A stretch of 64,000 bases of DNA, taken from positions 3,102,001-3,166,000 of the forward strand of contig NZ_CP096205.1 of NCBI RefSeq assembly GCF_023195775.1, read 5' to 3'. Within the stretch, counting starts at the first letter, position 1; each line of letters starts with the position of its first letter. The DNA is from Flavobacterium azooxidireducens (GTDB lineage: Bacteria > Bacteroidota > Bacteroidia > Flavobacteriales > Flavobacteriaceae). Shown in pieces: positions 25,237 through 34,662 of this stretch. Position numbers and translations under genes: made by a program. Below the pieces are notes generated by a model. That model was given only the letters and a program-made list of their open reading frames with translations. It did no database searches and had not been told where the DNA came from.

Positions 25237-26334
25237 ATGATTAGAAAAATTACAATTAATGCCTATCAAGTAGGATTGGTATTTAGAAACAGAAAATTAG
25301 AAAGAGTGTTGCAAGAAGGCGAATTCTGGATTTTGGGCAAAAGAGAAATTATGGTGTATGAAATGAAACAATCTTTCGTAGCACCAATTGAATTAGCCAT
25401 TTTATTGCAAAATGAAACCTTAGCTTCTTTGTTAGAAATTGTTGAAGTAGGCGATGCTGAAATTGCCTTGTACTTTGTCAACGGTATTTTTAGCGAAGTC
25501 TTGACCACCGGAAGATATGCTTTCTGGAAAGGTTATAAAGAAAATAGTTTCATTAAAGTGGATTTGTCTAAAGTTGAAATCACAGAAGCTGTGAATCAAG
25601 CACTTTTGGAAAACAGTAAGTTGAGAGCTTATATCAAAATATTTCAAGTGATGAACTATGAAAAAGGTTTATTGTTTGTAAACGGAACTTTTGTAAAAGA
25701 GTTACAAGCAGGAACATATTATTTCTGGAATAACACAATTTCTGTTGAGGTGAAAACCGCTGATGTCAGAATGCAACAAATGGAAATTTCCGGTCAAGAA
25801 TTGTTAACCAAAGACAAAGCAGCCTTGAGAATTAACTTTTTTGTGAGATACCAAGTGGTCAACATTACAAGAGCGTTGGTTGAAAACAAAGATTTTGAAA
25901 AACAATTGTATGTATTGATGCAGTTAGCGTTACGAGCTTTTGTAGGAAGTTTTACTTTAGATGAATTGTTGAGCAGAAAAGATACGATTGCTCAAGATAT
26001 TTTAGAGCAAACCGACTTGAAAAGCGATGCGTTAGGATTGAAAATCAGTGATGCCGGAATTAGAGATATTATCTTGCCGGGTGATATGAAAGAAATCATG
26101 AACCAAGTGTTGGTGGCCGAAAAGAAAGCCCAAGCCAACAGCATCATGCGAAGAGAAGAAACAGCTGCCATGAGAAGCTTGTTGAACACCGCCAAATTAA
26201 TGGAGGATAATGAAATGTTGTGGAAATTGAAAGAGATGGAATACGTAGAGAAAATTGCCGATAAAATTGGTGAGATCACCGTATCCGGAAGCGGAAACAT
26301 CATTGGACAATTAAAAGACATTTTTGTAAAATAA
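25237..26334 (+). CDS. Slipin-family SPFH/band-7 protein
   Basis: A 365-residue slipin. The N-terminal ~110 residues (MIRKITINAYQVGLVFRNRK, EGEFWILGKRE) resemble a first band-7-like module. A second module starts at EKGLLFVNGTFVKELQAGTYYFW (about 140), followed by the stomatin core (VKTADVRMQQMEISGQELLTKDKAALRINFFVRYQV) and a helical C-terminal part (EKKAQANSIMRREETAAMRSL). No clear transmembrane hairpin, so it may assemble on membranes peripherally. Slipins are linked to RtcB repair operons in several phyla. Here the gene lies downstream of tRNA-like RNA and an rtcB-type operator. Confidence 0.9.
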   Translation: MIRKITINAYQVGLVFRNRKLERVLQEGEFWILGKREIMVYEMKQSFVAPIELAILLQNETLASLLEIVEVGDAEIALYFVNGIFSEVLTTGRYAFWKGYKENSFIKVDLSKVEITEAVNQALLENSKLRAYIKIFQVMNYEKGLLFVNGTFVKELQAGTYYFWNNTISVEVKTADVRMQQMEISGQELLTKDKAALRINFFVRYQVVNITRALVENKDFEKQLYVLMQLALRAFVGSFTLDELLSRKDTIAQDILEQTDLKSDALGLKISDAGIRDIILPGDMKEIMNQVLVAEKKAQANSIMRREETAAMRSLLNTAKLMEDNEMLWKLKEMEYVEKIADKIGEITVSGSGNIIGQLKDIFVK

Positions 26335-26335
26335 C

Positions 26336-26369
26336 CGAAACCCTGAAAACATTTTTTCGGGGTTTCTTT
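26336..26369 (+). terminator. Terminator after the slipin gene
   Basis: CGAAACCCTGAAAA pairs with TTTTCGGGGTTTC (one G-T pair) around a short loop, followed by TTTAA. It separates slipin from the exonuclease unit. Confidence 0.75.
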
Positions 26370-26383
26370 AAAACCAAGAAAAG

Positions 26384-26479
26384 ATGGAAGATAATAATAA
26401 CAACATAGATTTTATGGATTTTTTGAAAATAGCTATATTAGTTATCAAAATATTTGCTTTTGCTGCAAGCTGTAATTAA
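26384..26479 (+). CDS. Small membrane peptide, 31 residues
   Basis: ATG 26384 opens MEDNNNNIDFMDFLKIAILV then IKIFAFAASCN, TAA at 26477. It has a polar, asparagine-rich start and one hydrophobic helix (about 12-30). Such short single-helix peptides can be membrane-active, or co-expressed with SPFH proteins, but nothing proves translation. A hairpin GAATTCA-ACAC-TGAATTC follows at 26516-26533, before the exonuclease gene. Confidence 0.4.
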   Translation: MEDNNNNIDFMDFLKIAILVIKIFAFAASCN

Positions 26480-26582
26480 AAGCAAAATGGAGTTTTGGAT
26501 TAAAAATTCAGAATAGAATTCAACACTGAATTCACAAATTAATAATTAAAAATCACGAAGGCTTTGAGCCTCAAAAAACAAA

Positions 26583-27131
26583 ATGAAAACAACAGAAAAA
26601 ATAATCGTAATCGATTTAGAAGCCACTTGCTGGAACGGAGAAATTCCGAAAGGGCAAGTGAATGAAATCATAGAAATCGGTATTTGTGAATTAAATACAA
26701 AAACCGGAATGATTTCCAAAAACAAAGGCATATTAATCCAACCCGAACGTTCGGTAGTGAGTCCATTTTGCACGGAATTAACTACCATCACACAAGAACT
26801 ATTGGATAGGGAGGGTGTGAGTTTTGAAGAAGCTATCGAGATGCTTGAACGTGACTATCAACCAGACCAATACACATGGGCTAGCTATGGTCAGTATGAT
26901 TTGAATATGCTTAAAAAACAATGCAAACTCAGAAATGTGCATTACCCGCTAGGCAGCCATCACATCAATGTGAAAGAATTGTTTAGTGAAGTCCGTGGTA
27001 TGCATAAGAAAGTTGGCATGAACGGAGCTTTAGCACTATTGAATCTTCCATTAGAAGGTACACATCACCGAGGAGTAGATGATGCTAAGAATATTGCTAA
27101 GATTTTGCATTGGTGTTTAGGGGAAGAGTGA
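26583..27131 (+). CDS. ERI-1-like DEDDh 3'-5' exonuclease
   Basis: A 182-residue RNase T/ERI-1-type exonuclease. Exo I is IVIDLEATCW (Asp11, Glu13), Exo II lies near ASYGQYDLNML (Asp about 105), and Exo III is HHRGVDDAKNIAKI (His, Asp about 162-166), giving the DEDDh set. The closest layout is KapD/ERI-1, enzymes that trim 3' ends of small or structured RNAs. It follows the slipin gene after a terminator and a possible peptide gene and converges with the SWIM gene. Trimming of damaged tRNA or tRNA-like RNA would fit the context (inference). Confidence 0.88.
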   Translation: MKTTEKIIVIDLEATCWNGEIPKGQVNEIIEIGICELNTKTGMISKNKGILIQPERSVVSPFCTELTTITQELLDREGVSFEEAIEMLERDYQPDQYTWASYGQYDLNMLKKQCKLRNVHYPLGSHHINVKELFSEVRGMHKKVGMNGALALLNLPLEGTHHRGVDDAKNIAKILHWCLGEE

Positions 27132-27135
27132 TAAA

Positions 27136-28464
27136 CTATTCCCCTATCATTTTTACACCCAAAATATGTTTACAAATACCTCTTTTTCCTTGATAGGTTG
27201 TAAACCAATCGCAGGTGCAATGTTGGTTATTGCCATCTAAAATAACCCGATGTGTTACACCAGTTCCTTTTACATTGGCTTCGATGTAATTGTGTCGTTT
27301 TGTTACTATTTGGATGTCATCATTATCAATTAATTTTTTTGCGTTTTTTAAACGTGGATTAAGACTTAGAATTCTTTCTGTTTTAAATGGTAATCGTCTA
27401 TAAAAGTGATTTCTTTGTGTAATATCATATCCCAATAATCCCATTGATGATAGACTGGCTGTCAAATTCTCCATTGTTTTAAAATCGATATCATTTTCTA
27501 ATGAAAGTAGGGTAGGGTCAAAAGATTCATTTGATTTTAATAGACTATTTAAACCATAAATCCACTCGACGGGTAAATTTTCAGACATGTTTTCCAATGC
27601 TTTTCCTTCTCCTGAAAAACCACGGTAAGCATCAGGAGAAAAGGCCATAAGTAATTGCATTTTTCCAAATTCTGCAACCACTGCACAAGTTTCCTTATCC
27701 ATAGATTCATAAATCATAATTTTCTCAACAATCGGTAGAATTCCTTCCAATAGTCGAAGTCTATGAATTCCGCCAATTCTGGTACTATCTATCGTTGATA
27801 AAGTTGAAAACATAAATTTATCGGCTCTTTTAGTAATATAGAATTCTCCTTTTACATTTCCTTTAGGAAGGTTTTGAAAAAGTTGAATGGTTTGTATTTT
27901 AGACAATTCAAATTTCAATTCCATATCAGCTAAATAGAGTTGAACACTCGTTAATCCTTTTATCCAGCGGGTTGGAAGTGTAATTTTTTTTTCTACTACT
28001 TTCGTTTTGGTGGTTATCACTTGAACGTCGTGTTGACCTACAGCAAGCGTTACCTTTTCATTTTTTTGTATTGCATTTAAAGCATTCAGCATAGGTTCAT
28101 TAAAATCAACATTGGTCGTTCCTGATGCAATGAATTCTCCATCAATTGCTTCCGGTTTCATGTCTAAGCGAACATAAACGCCATTGCAGGATGAGAAACC
28201 TTCAAACCGAAGTCGTTCTGCACCGGCAGACACAATTGGATCGCGAAGACTTGGCGGAATCGGACCAAAACTGGATCGAACCACTTTTGCAATGGTGCTC
28301 CAACATTTGGCAGTAATATAGGGTTCTGTTAAACTACCCCAAAAAAAGCATGGAATTGTATTTACTTCTTCAATTTCTGATTGATGAGCCATTACCAAAT
28401 TATTAATTCCTTTGGTTTTATTGAGAGTAGAAATACTTTGATATTTATATTGTAAATCATTCAT
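27136..28464 (-). CDS. SWIM zinc-finger protein
   Basis: A 442-residue protein with a SWIM finger near the C terminus: CTCDWF, then GICKHILG, giving CxC...CxH (about residues 422-438). The preceding IEANVKGTGVTHRVILDGN strand is typical. The N-terminal ~400 residues have no recognised catalytic motif. SWIM fingers bind nucleic acid or protein. Its start is 2 bp from the end of the WGR gene, so the two form an operon. In E. coli the SWIM protein YehQ and the WGR protein YehI lie in the same yeh cluster. MoxR and VWA partners are absent here. Confidence 0.85.
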   Translation of the reverse strand: MNDLQYKYQSISTLNKTKGINNLVMAHQSEIEEVNTIPCFFWGSLTEPYITAKCWSTIAKVVRSSFGPIPPSLRDPIVSAGAERLRFEGFSSCNGVYVRLDMKPEAIDGEFIASGTTNVDFNEPMLNALNAIQKNEKVTLAVGQHDVQVITTKTKVVEKKITLPTRWIKGLTSVQLYLADMELKFELSKIQTIQLFQNLPKGNVKGEFYITKRADKFMFSTLSTIDSTRIGGIHRLRLLEGILPIVEKIMIYESMDKETCAVVAEFGKMQLLMAFSPDAYRGFSGEGKALENMSENLPVEWIYGLNSLLKSNESFDPTLLSLENDIDFKTMENLTASLSSMGLLGYDITQRNHFYRRLPFKTERILSLNPRLKNAKKLIDNDDIQIVTKRHNYIEANVKGTGVTHRVILDGNNQHCTCDWFTTYQGKRGICKHILGVKMIGE

Positions 28465-28466
28465 AG

Positions 28467-31400
28467 CTAAGAGATTGGTAGTTGTTTGATTAATTGTTTT
28501 AATGAATTGTTCTCTTTGTGTTTTTCAAAAAAAGCGATACTTTCAGAAGAAGGCTTACTATTTGTTTTTAGCGTAACATCCACATAATTTTCAACCATTT
28601 TTTTAAAGTTTGTAGGCAATTTATCTTTGATAACGAATCGTTTAAAAATCCCATCTAATACTAAAAATAAAGCGGCATTATGTTGAGGCGAAGTATCTTT
28701 TAACGCTATAACTCCGTCAACCATTCGCAGTAAAACACCATATTTATTTGAAACTAATAAGGCTATTTTTTCAGAAAAAGTATGTATGTCAATTGCTTGT
28801 TTTTCTACTAAATTAATTAAAACCTCAGAAGCCAATAACCTAACTTCTTTTTTTTCTTGAAAAAAACAACAAGCAAAAACGAGTAAGGAGGTATCAGTAA
28901 ATTGAAATCCATTCTGGTTTATTACATTTAAAAAACCTTTTAACTCATTGTTTGTTCCATCGGCAGTTTTGCAGTTTTTTTTCAGCAAAAGACAAGCCAA
29001 TGGTTCGTTATTTTGGGGCATTAGGCTATTCCAGTAATATGTGTTTTCGTCGGAATTCAAAACATATTCAGAATGCCAAGTATATCTTTCTTTTTTGGGA
29101 TGCAAATCTAAATTATAAATAAAATTTCTAGGAACCGATTTTTCAACTGGAAGGTTGTATCGTAACTCCGTCCAAGATGGCGAACGTTCCAATTCCTTTG
29201 TTTGATAATTTTTCCACTCATTCCATTTCTCTTTAAATTCAATTTTTGGGACAAAAGGAGCTGTTACAAAAGGAATTTCCTTGAGTTCGGTTTTTTCAAA
29301 ATCATTAAAAGTATCATTTGGATAAAAAGTTCGTGCAGCCACAGCCCAAAGTGCTAATTTTTCTGCGTTTTGCGAATTTCCGGTTGCTTTTTGAAAAAGT
29401 TTTGATAATAGTGAAGTCGAATTGTTATTGATTTTAAGTTCATTTGAAGTACCTAAACAATACGCCATTAATTCCTTCATTTCAGGATTTAATTTATCTA
29501 ATAAAGGAATTGCCTTTTCCACATTTTCACGTGGCATTCTGCTAATGGCAATACTTAAATCAACCATGTCAATATTTTCATTAGCAGATTCGTATTGAAT
29601 TAATCTGTTCAAAAGTGTTTTTGGTTCAATCCAATGCGGCTTGTGGGTTGGTAACGAAAGTAAAGGTAACGTTGAGTTTTTATTATTCTTTTGTAACGTA
29701 ATTTCGATTAATGGTTTAATTAATTTTAAAGTTGTAAGCGAAATATATTCTTTGTCTTCAATTTTATATACAAGATTTTTGTTTGGGATTTTATTTATAA
29801 GTAAATTTTTGACATAATTTTTCAAAACACTATTAAAATAAGTTTTATCCAATTGTTTTAAATAAGGTTGCAATTGCTTACTATAATCATCTGGAAATAA
29901 ATCTCTTTGCGTAATGAAGATATTTAAGATAATTTCTGAATCAATGACATCATCTGAAGAAATAAAACGTCCAATTTGCATAAGAATATCGTTCCAATCT
30001 TTTGGTAATTCAACTTCTTCAACAAGATAATTTTCTCTTTGCGGATGATATTGATACGCGGCAGAGAAGGTTTCGTTTTCAAGAATTATCTCTTCGCTTA
30101 AGAATTTACTCAAAAGTGGTTTAATACTTCCTTGTAAATAAGAAGAATAAGATTCTAATTTTTCGGTGAGTGTTTTATCTTTTTCATTGCCAATTTTTAT
30201 GAGTAATTTCGTTGTTCTTTCTTGTAAGTTCAAATCCGGAATCACATAGATGTCCACTATTAAAGAAGCAATTTGTTTGTTTAATTTAGCATTGGATTTA
30301 CTTAATTTTTCTAACACCATTAAGCTTGATTTGATGGCGTTTTTACAATCATTTCGCATCATCAAACTTTCTAACCATTCCAAATAGATTTTTGTTTTAA
30401 ATTTTGGATGGTCAAACAATTTCTTGATTAACTCTGCCCCGTAATTAACAATAGTTGGATTAGAATTATGAAAAAATGTAAATATATATTCTTGAAAAGG
30501 AATTAATTCATCTGATGATGGATTTATGTCTGTTAATAGCTTTCTAAAAAACAGTTTCAGATTATTGTTCCAATCTTTGGTTTGAATAAGAATTGCATTT
30601 TCAATAAATGTTTTTTTATCTAACTTATTTTCTTCTAATAGTTGCAAAAATAAAATTGACCAAGTATTGAATTCTCTGTAACTTGCCGTTTCATTTTCTC
30701 TAAATGTACTATTTTGAATGTTAGTTTCATAATTATACAATTGAGGAACATCCCTTTCGTAGGCAGTTTTATCATTTACGAGAAACAAAATAAATTCCCG
30801 CGGTTTAACTTTTCCGTGCCAACTATTAAATCGTGATAAACAAAGTGTAAAAAGTTCAGGATTATAGGATAAAAAATCATTTTCTTCAAGAAAACGTAAA
30901 GAGTTATAATCAAAACTAATCCAATCATTTTTTCTGAACCTATCCAACAGAAAAAACTCTATCCATGTAGGTTTTGCCCATTGAAGAATTTCTAAAATGT
31001 GTGGTTCATTTGCTTTTTCCAAAACAGAAAACACCTCTTCAAATGAAATTATATCTGTTTTGTCAAACGTGGCCATTGCACTAAGAGAGATTATTTCTGT
31101 AATCTTTTCATCACCTCTAATTCCCCAACGCCATTCATTCCTCTTAAATTTCGCACCGGGTTCAAGGTTCAAATCAACATAGGTCATCCAATATCGTTTA
31201 TTTTTTTTGATGTGTTTACGAATTGGTTCTAAATTTCCTTTTGTATATTTAATCAAAAAAGGAAGTAAAAGAGTTACATCCTTACGTTTAATAATGTCGT
31301 CATATTCTTCCAGAATGGCACTTATATTTGTTACTTTTCCGGTTTTAGCATCAATTTTATCTTTAATAGCAACTTCTCCTGTTTCTGAATATCCTTTCTT

Positions 31401-31583
31401 AAGTTTTTCATTTACAAGTTTTTCGGCTATTTTAAGACAAAGTTCATCACTCTCAAATGATTTGATTTGTGATACACCTGAAGTTCCATTTTTGCCGTAG
31501 GTAACAGTATATTGATTTCCTTTAACTTCAATTTGCCAAAATTTATCTGAATTTCCGTCAATGTACTTGAGATGTTTATTCAT
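28467..31583 (-). CDS. WGR-domain, HEAT-like repeat protein (MolR/YehI-like)
   Basis: A 1038-residue protein. Residues 1-75 form a WGR domain ([29 protein letters not shown]), named for a nucleic-acid-binding module also found in PARPs. The rest is alpha-helical and looks like HEAT-type repeats (for instance about 380-520 and 850-1000). No catalytic motif. E. coli MolR and YehI share the WGR-first layout. Translation is probably coupled with the SWIM gene downstream. It may act as a scaffold that binds nucleic acid together with the SWIM protein. Confidence 0.82.
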   Translation of the reverse strand: MNKHLKYIDGNSDKFWQIEVKGNQYTVTYGKNGTSGVSQIKSFESDELCLKIAEKLVNEKLKKGYSETGEVAIKDKIDAKTGKVTNISAILEEYDDIIKRKDVTLLLPFLIKYTKGNLEPIRKHIKKNKRYWMTYVDLNLEPGAKFKRNEWRWGIRGDEKITEIISLSAMATFDKTDIISFEEVFSVLEKANEPHILEILQWAKPTWIEFFLLDRFRKNDWISFDYNSLRFLEENDFLSYNPELFTLCLSRFNSWHGKVKPREFILFLVNDKTAYERDVPQLYNYETNIQNSTFRENETASYREFNTWSILFLQLLEENKLDKKTFIENAILIQTKDWNNNLKLFFRKLLTDINPSSDELIPFQEYIFTFFHNSNPTIVNYGAELIKKLFDHPKFKTKIYLEWLESLMMRNDCKNAIKSSLMVLEKLSKSNAKLNKQIASLIVDIYVIPDLNLQERTTKLLIKIGNEKDKTLTEKLESYSSYLQGSIKPLLSKFLSEEIILENETFSAAYQYHPQRENYLVEEVELPKDWNDILMQIGRFISSDDVIDSEIILNIFITQRDLFPDDYSKQLQPYLKQLDKTYFNSVLKNYVKNLLINKIPNKNLVYKIEDKEYISLTTLKLIKPLIEITLQKNNKNSTLPLLSLPTHKPHWIEPKTLLNRLIQYESANENIDMVDLSIAISRMPRENVEKAIPLLDKLNPEMKELMAYCLGTSNELKINNNSTSLLSKLFQKATGNSQNAEKLALWAVAARTFYPNDTFNDFEKTELKEIPFVTAPFVPKIEFKEKWNEWKNYQTKELERSPSWTELRYNLPVEKSVPRNFIYNLDLHPKKERYTWHSEYVLNSDENTYYWNSLMPQNNEPLACLLLKKNCKTADGTNNELKGFLNVINQNGFQFTDTSLLVFACCFFQEKKEVRLLASEVLINLVEKQAIDIHTFSEKIALLVSNKYGVLLRMVDGVIALKDTSPQHNAALFLVLDGIFKRFVIKDKLPTNFKKMVENYVDVTLKTNSKPSSESIAFFEKHKENNSLKQLIKQLPIS

Positions 31584-31715
31584 ATAATTATAAGATTATA
31601 GCGATATTTTTAAAATAGTAAATATCTAAAATATTTATTGAATTTAATAAATGAAGCATTTTTTTTGTTTGTTAATTTCTAACATTTTTTACTGAAAATT
31701 CATTTACTATTCTTT

Positions 31716-31746
31716 TTTGATTCTTACATTAATTTGTATAGCTTTG
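31716..31746 (+). promoter_or_regulatory. Promoter of the SPFH-NADK pair
   Basis: TTTG (31716-31719), 19 bp, TAGCTTTG (31739-31746). The start point expected ~7 bp later excludes the TTG codon at 31734 as start of the SPFH gene and leaves ATG 31770. Confidence 0.75.
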
Positions 31747-31769
31747 ATTTCGATAAAAACCACAAACCT

Positions 31770-32792
31770 ATGTTCGGTATAAAACACATCAAATTTGATT
31801 CAATGACTTACGTTCTTCAATTCTCGAATGGAAAGATTTCGAGAGAAGGTAGAGGTCTTTCTTTTTTCTATTTTGCTCCTAATAGTTCCATTGTTGCGAT
31901 TCCGATGGGAAGTAATGATTTGCCGTTTATTTTTAATGAATCGACGAATGACTATCAAACAGTGACGATTCAAGGTCAAATTAGTTATAAAATAAGCAAT
32001 CCGAAAACATTGGCCGATGTTCTTGATTTTACCGTTACTGATATCGGACAATATAAAAAAAATGATATTGAGAAATTGAATCAGCGAATTATTAACGAAG
32101 CACAAACCGCGACTTCCTCTTATATTCATGAAATTAAATTGAAAGATGCCATTCGATCTGCCAAAACGATTGAGGATAGAATTTTGGAAGGTTTAAAAGT
32201 ATCACCGGCAATTACTATGCTTGGAATTGAAATTTTAGGAGCCAATATTTTAGCCATTCAAGCTACACCTGAAATGGCGAGAGCATTGGAAACTGAAACC
32301 CGTGAACAGTTGCAACAAGAAGCCGACCAAGCCATTTATGAACGCAGAAATTTTGCTGTAGAGCAGGAGCGAAGAATTAGAGAAACCGAATTGAATACCG
32401 AAATTGCTGTGGAAGAAAAGCAAAAGCAAATTGCTGAAAAGAAAATGGAGTCGGATGTTCAAAAAGCAGATAACGACAGAAAACTCCGTGAAATGAAACT
32501 CGAAGCAGATATTGCTGTTGAAAATCAACGAAAATTATTAATCGAGCAACAAACGGCCAACGATAAAAAAGAAGCTGAAACGCAAGGTTTTGTAATTGAA
32601 ACGACTTTAAAACCTTATAAAGATATTGACTGGAAGATTTTAACAGCTTTGAATAATAACCCGGATCCGAAATTTAATATTGCTCTCGCTTTCAGACAAC
32701 TTGCCGAAAATGCTGATAAAATTGGGAATTTAAATATTAGCCCGGAACTTCTAGAATCTATTTTAAGTGATAAGCGAGAAATTAAAAAATGA
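31770..32792 (+). CDS. SPFH/band-7 domain protein
   Basis: A 340-residue protein starting MFGIKHIKFDSMTYVLQFSN. The SPFH domain spans about 15-185 (ISREGRGLSFFYFAPNSSI, TVTIQGQISYKISNP, SPAITMLGIEILGANILAI). Residues about 190-285 form a long charged coiled coil (ALETETREQLQQEADQAIYE and following, rich in E, K, Q, R). No obvious transmembrane helix. It should build oligomeric rings or filaments. ATG was chosen over an in-frame TTG at 31734 because of the promoter. It overlaps the next gene by 4 bp (ATGA), a sign of translational coupling. Confidence 0.88.
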   Translation: MFGIKHIKFDSMTYVLQFSNGKISREGRGLSFFYFAPNSSIVAIPMGSNDLPFIFNESTNDYQTVTIQGQISYKISNPKTLADVLDFTVTDIGQYKKNDIEKLNQRIINEAQTATSSYIHEIKLKDAIRSAKTIEDRILEGLKVSPAITMLGIEILGANILAIQATPEMARALETETREQLQQEADQAIYERRNFAVEQERRIRETELNTEIAVEEKQKQIAEKKMESDVQKADNDRKLREMKLEADIAVENQRKLLIEQQTANDKKEAETQGFVIETTLKPYKDIDWKILTALNNNPDPKFNIALAFRQLAENADKIGNLNISPELLESILSDKREIKK

Positions 32793-33712
32793 GTATCGAA
32801 TACGCTATAATTGTCAAGAATAAAACTCGACTTGAGGCCTTAATTGAACGATTTAACACAAAGGCTCAAGCCAAGTTTTATATCGAAAGTCTAGGTGGAA
32901 ATTTTGATGACTATGTTCGTGAACATGAAACTTTTCATCATGCGTTGGTTGAATTGCAAACTCAGCTTTCAAAAGTTGTAAAAAACAAAACTATTGAACG
33001 ATTATATCTTCCATCATTTTTATTTTCTGAAAAGAATTTGATTATTGTAATTGGCCAAGATGGGTTGGTTGCAAACACAGCTAAATATTCTAAAGGATGT
33101 CCGATAGTAGCCGTAAATCCTGATAAAGAAAGATATGATGGTGTATTGTTACCGTTTGATACTTCTGATTTTTTGGTTGGTGTTGAACAAGTTATTTCGA
33201 AACAATTCCAATCAAAAACTATGCGATTTGCAGAAGCAAAGTTGAATGACGGACAACGACTTTTAGCATTTAATGATCTGTTTATTGGAGCTTCTTCTCA
33301 TGTTTCTGCTCGTTATAAAATTGCCTTTAATAAATTAAGCGAAGAACATTCCTCCAGCGGATTAATTGTTTCAACACCGGCAGGTTCTACAGGATGGTTG
33401 AGCTCTGTTTTTAATATGGCGTATGGTGTAGCAGGAATGTTTGAAAAAAATCTTAAACCAAAAAAACCCAAACTGAAGGATAATGAATTGTTATTTGCTG
33501 TTCGAGAACCGTTTCAAAGTATTAGAACGCAAACCGGAATTACGACCGGAATAATTAAAGGTCAAAATCATTTGACTATCGAATCCTTAATGCCGACTGG
33601 CGGAATTATTTTTAGTGATGGAATTGAATCTGATTTTCTAAAATTTAATAGTGGTTCAATTGTAACTATTGGCATTGCAGCTGAAACAGCTAACATCGTA
33701 TTAAAAAAGTAG
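32789..33712 (+). CDS. NAD-kinase-fold protein with altered GGDG motif
   Basis: A 307-residue protein. The diacylglycerol/NAD kinase-like fold is shown by the pair GQDG (residues 89-92; GGDG in NAD kinases), NPDKERYDGVLLPF and LIVSTPAGSTGWLSS (NAD kinases have STPTGSTAY). Asp91 and the GST block remain, so nucleotide binding is likely. The second glycine is Gln90 and the residues after GST differ, so a substrate other than NAD is possible. Gene fusion by overlap with the SPFH gene suggests a functional pair. Often labelled 'sugar kinase' by automatic methods; I would not assign that. Confidence 0.75.
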   Translation: MSIEYAIIVKNKTRLEALIERFNTKAQAKFYIESLGGNFDDYVREHETFHHALVELQTQLSKVVKNKTIERLYLPSFLFSEKNLIIVIGQDGLVANTAKYSKGCPIVAVNPDKERYDGVLLPFDTSDFLVGVEQVISKQFQSKTMRFAEAKLNDGQRLLAFNDLFIGASSHVSARYKIAFNKLSEEHSSSGLIVSTPAGSTGWLSSVFNMAYGVAGMFEKNLKPKKPKLKDNELLFAVREPFQSIRTQTGITTGIIKGQNHLTIESLMPTGGIIFSDGIESDFLKFNSGSIVTIGIAAETANIVLKK

Positions 33713-33715
33713 AAA

Positions 33716-33868
33716 TTAATTGTGATTTTTAATTTTCACGATTGTTATAAATACAAAAGCGAGAATTGGAATTGATAAAGCAAAATATATTCCAAACCAT
33801 TTCAGCAGCATAATTCCCATCAACAAAAACAAGAAAAATTTGATTTTGTATGTTATGAACTTTTTCAA
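33716..33868 (-). CDS. Small two-helix membrane protein, 50 residues, TTG start
   Basis: On the minus strand TTG (33866-33868) overlaps the TGA stop of the maleate isomerase gene (TTGA) and opens MKKFITYKIKFFLFLLMGIM then LLKWFGIYFALSIPILAFVF and ITIVKIKNHN. It has two hydrophobic segments and basic ends. The overlap suggests translation coupled to the gene upstream. Too short for usual ORF cut-offs; function unknown. Confidence 0.5.
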   Translation of the reverse strand: MKKFITYKIKFFLFLLMGIMLLKWFGIYFALSIPILAFVFITIVKIKNHN

Positions 33869-34611
33869 TATTTTCCACTCAACAATTCGCCACCAATACT
33901 TGATTTAGCTTCTATTCCTAACTTTTTCATCATTTCATAAGTCGTACAAACTGCAGCGGAAGTCACCGGGATTCCGCATTCTACCTGAATTGAATCAATA
34001 GCTTCTAACGAAGGCATTTGTACACAGGCTGAAACAACTAAAACATCAACGTCAGCTAAATCCAATTGTTTGTATATTTCCAATAAATTCATAGGATTTT
34101 GAGCCGCTACTTCTAAATTATCAGGAATTTCAAGAGCGATGCTTTCTTTCACTTTAATACCTTGGTGTTCGATATAATCTACAACCATATCCGTGAGCGG
34201 ACGCATATATGGGGTTATAATCGAAATTTGTTTGGCACCCAAAACTTTCAAACCATTAATCAATGCTCCGGCAGAAGTTACAATTGGAGTAGGGAAGTCG
34301 TTTGCTACTGTTTCCTGATGCAAATTTACTTCGGAAACACAATGATAACCACGACCCATACTCATAATGGCCACTAAACAAGCATAGCCCATCACATCAA
34401 CGTGGGCATCAGATAATTCTTGTGCACATTTTAGACTCATCGCATCCATTGCTTCGAGTTCTTCCTTTGTTACCTTTTTCATTCGCATGCGACTGGAATG
34501 AAAGGTAAAACGTTCTGGTAAAATAGTTTCCCTTGCTCTGAAAATAGCTGGGATTTCGGTTTCCATTGTTACGTTGGAGGAAGGGACGATTTGGCCTATT
34601 CTGTATTTCAT
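33865..34611 (-). CDS. Maleate cis-trans isomerase (Asp/Glu racemase superfamily)
   Basis: A 248-residue protein of the maleate isomerase/arylmalonate decarboxylase group. The two catalytic cysteines are visible: MGYACLVAIMSMG (Cys about 78) and VVSACVQMPS (Cys about 198), with the start IGQIVPSSNVTMETEIP typical of maleate isomerases. It converts maleate to fumarate. The adjacent fumarylacetoacetase-family hydrolase and gentisate dioxygenase supply a route that makes maleate, which supports this over other racemases. Confidence 0.88.
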   Translation of the reverse strand: MKYRIGQIVPSSNVTMETEIPAIFRARETILPERFTFHSSRMRMKKVTKEELEAMDAMSLKCAQELSDAHVDVMGYACLVAIMSMGRGYHCVSEVNLHQETVANDFPTPIVTSAGALINGLKVLGAKQISIITPYMRPLTDMVVDYIEHQGIKVKESIALEIPDNLEVAAQNPMNLLEIYKQLDLADVDVLVVSACVQMPSLEAIDSIQVECGIPVTSAAVCTTYEMMKKLGIEAKSSIGGELLSGKY

Positions 34612-34620
34612 TTTAAAAAA

Positions 34621-34648
34621 GTTTCAGGTTTAAAGTTTCAAGTTAATA
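34621..34648. repeat. Heptad repeat array
   Basis: GTTTCAG, GTTTAAA, GTTTCAA, GTTAATA in 7-base steps, between the maleate isomerase and hydrolase genes. Confidence 0.6.
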
Positions 34649-34662
34649 TAAATAACAGAATA

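Noticed and set aside
31734..31769. TTG start for the SPFH gene
   Set aside because: It lies inside the promoter (-7 box 31739-31746), upstream of the expected transcription start.
32789..33712. Sugar kinase annotation
   Set aside because: The motifs are those of the NAD/diacylglycerol kinase fold, not of ribokinase or hexokinase families.
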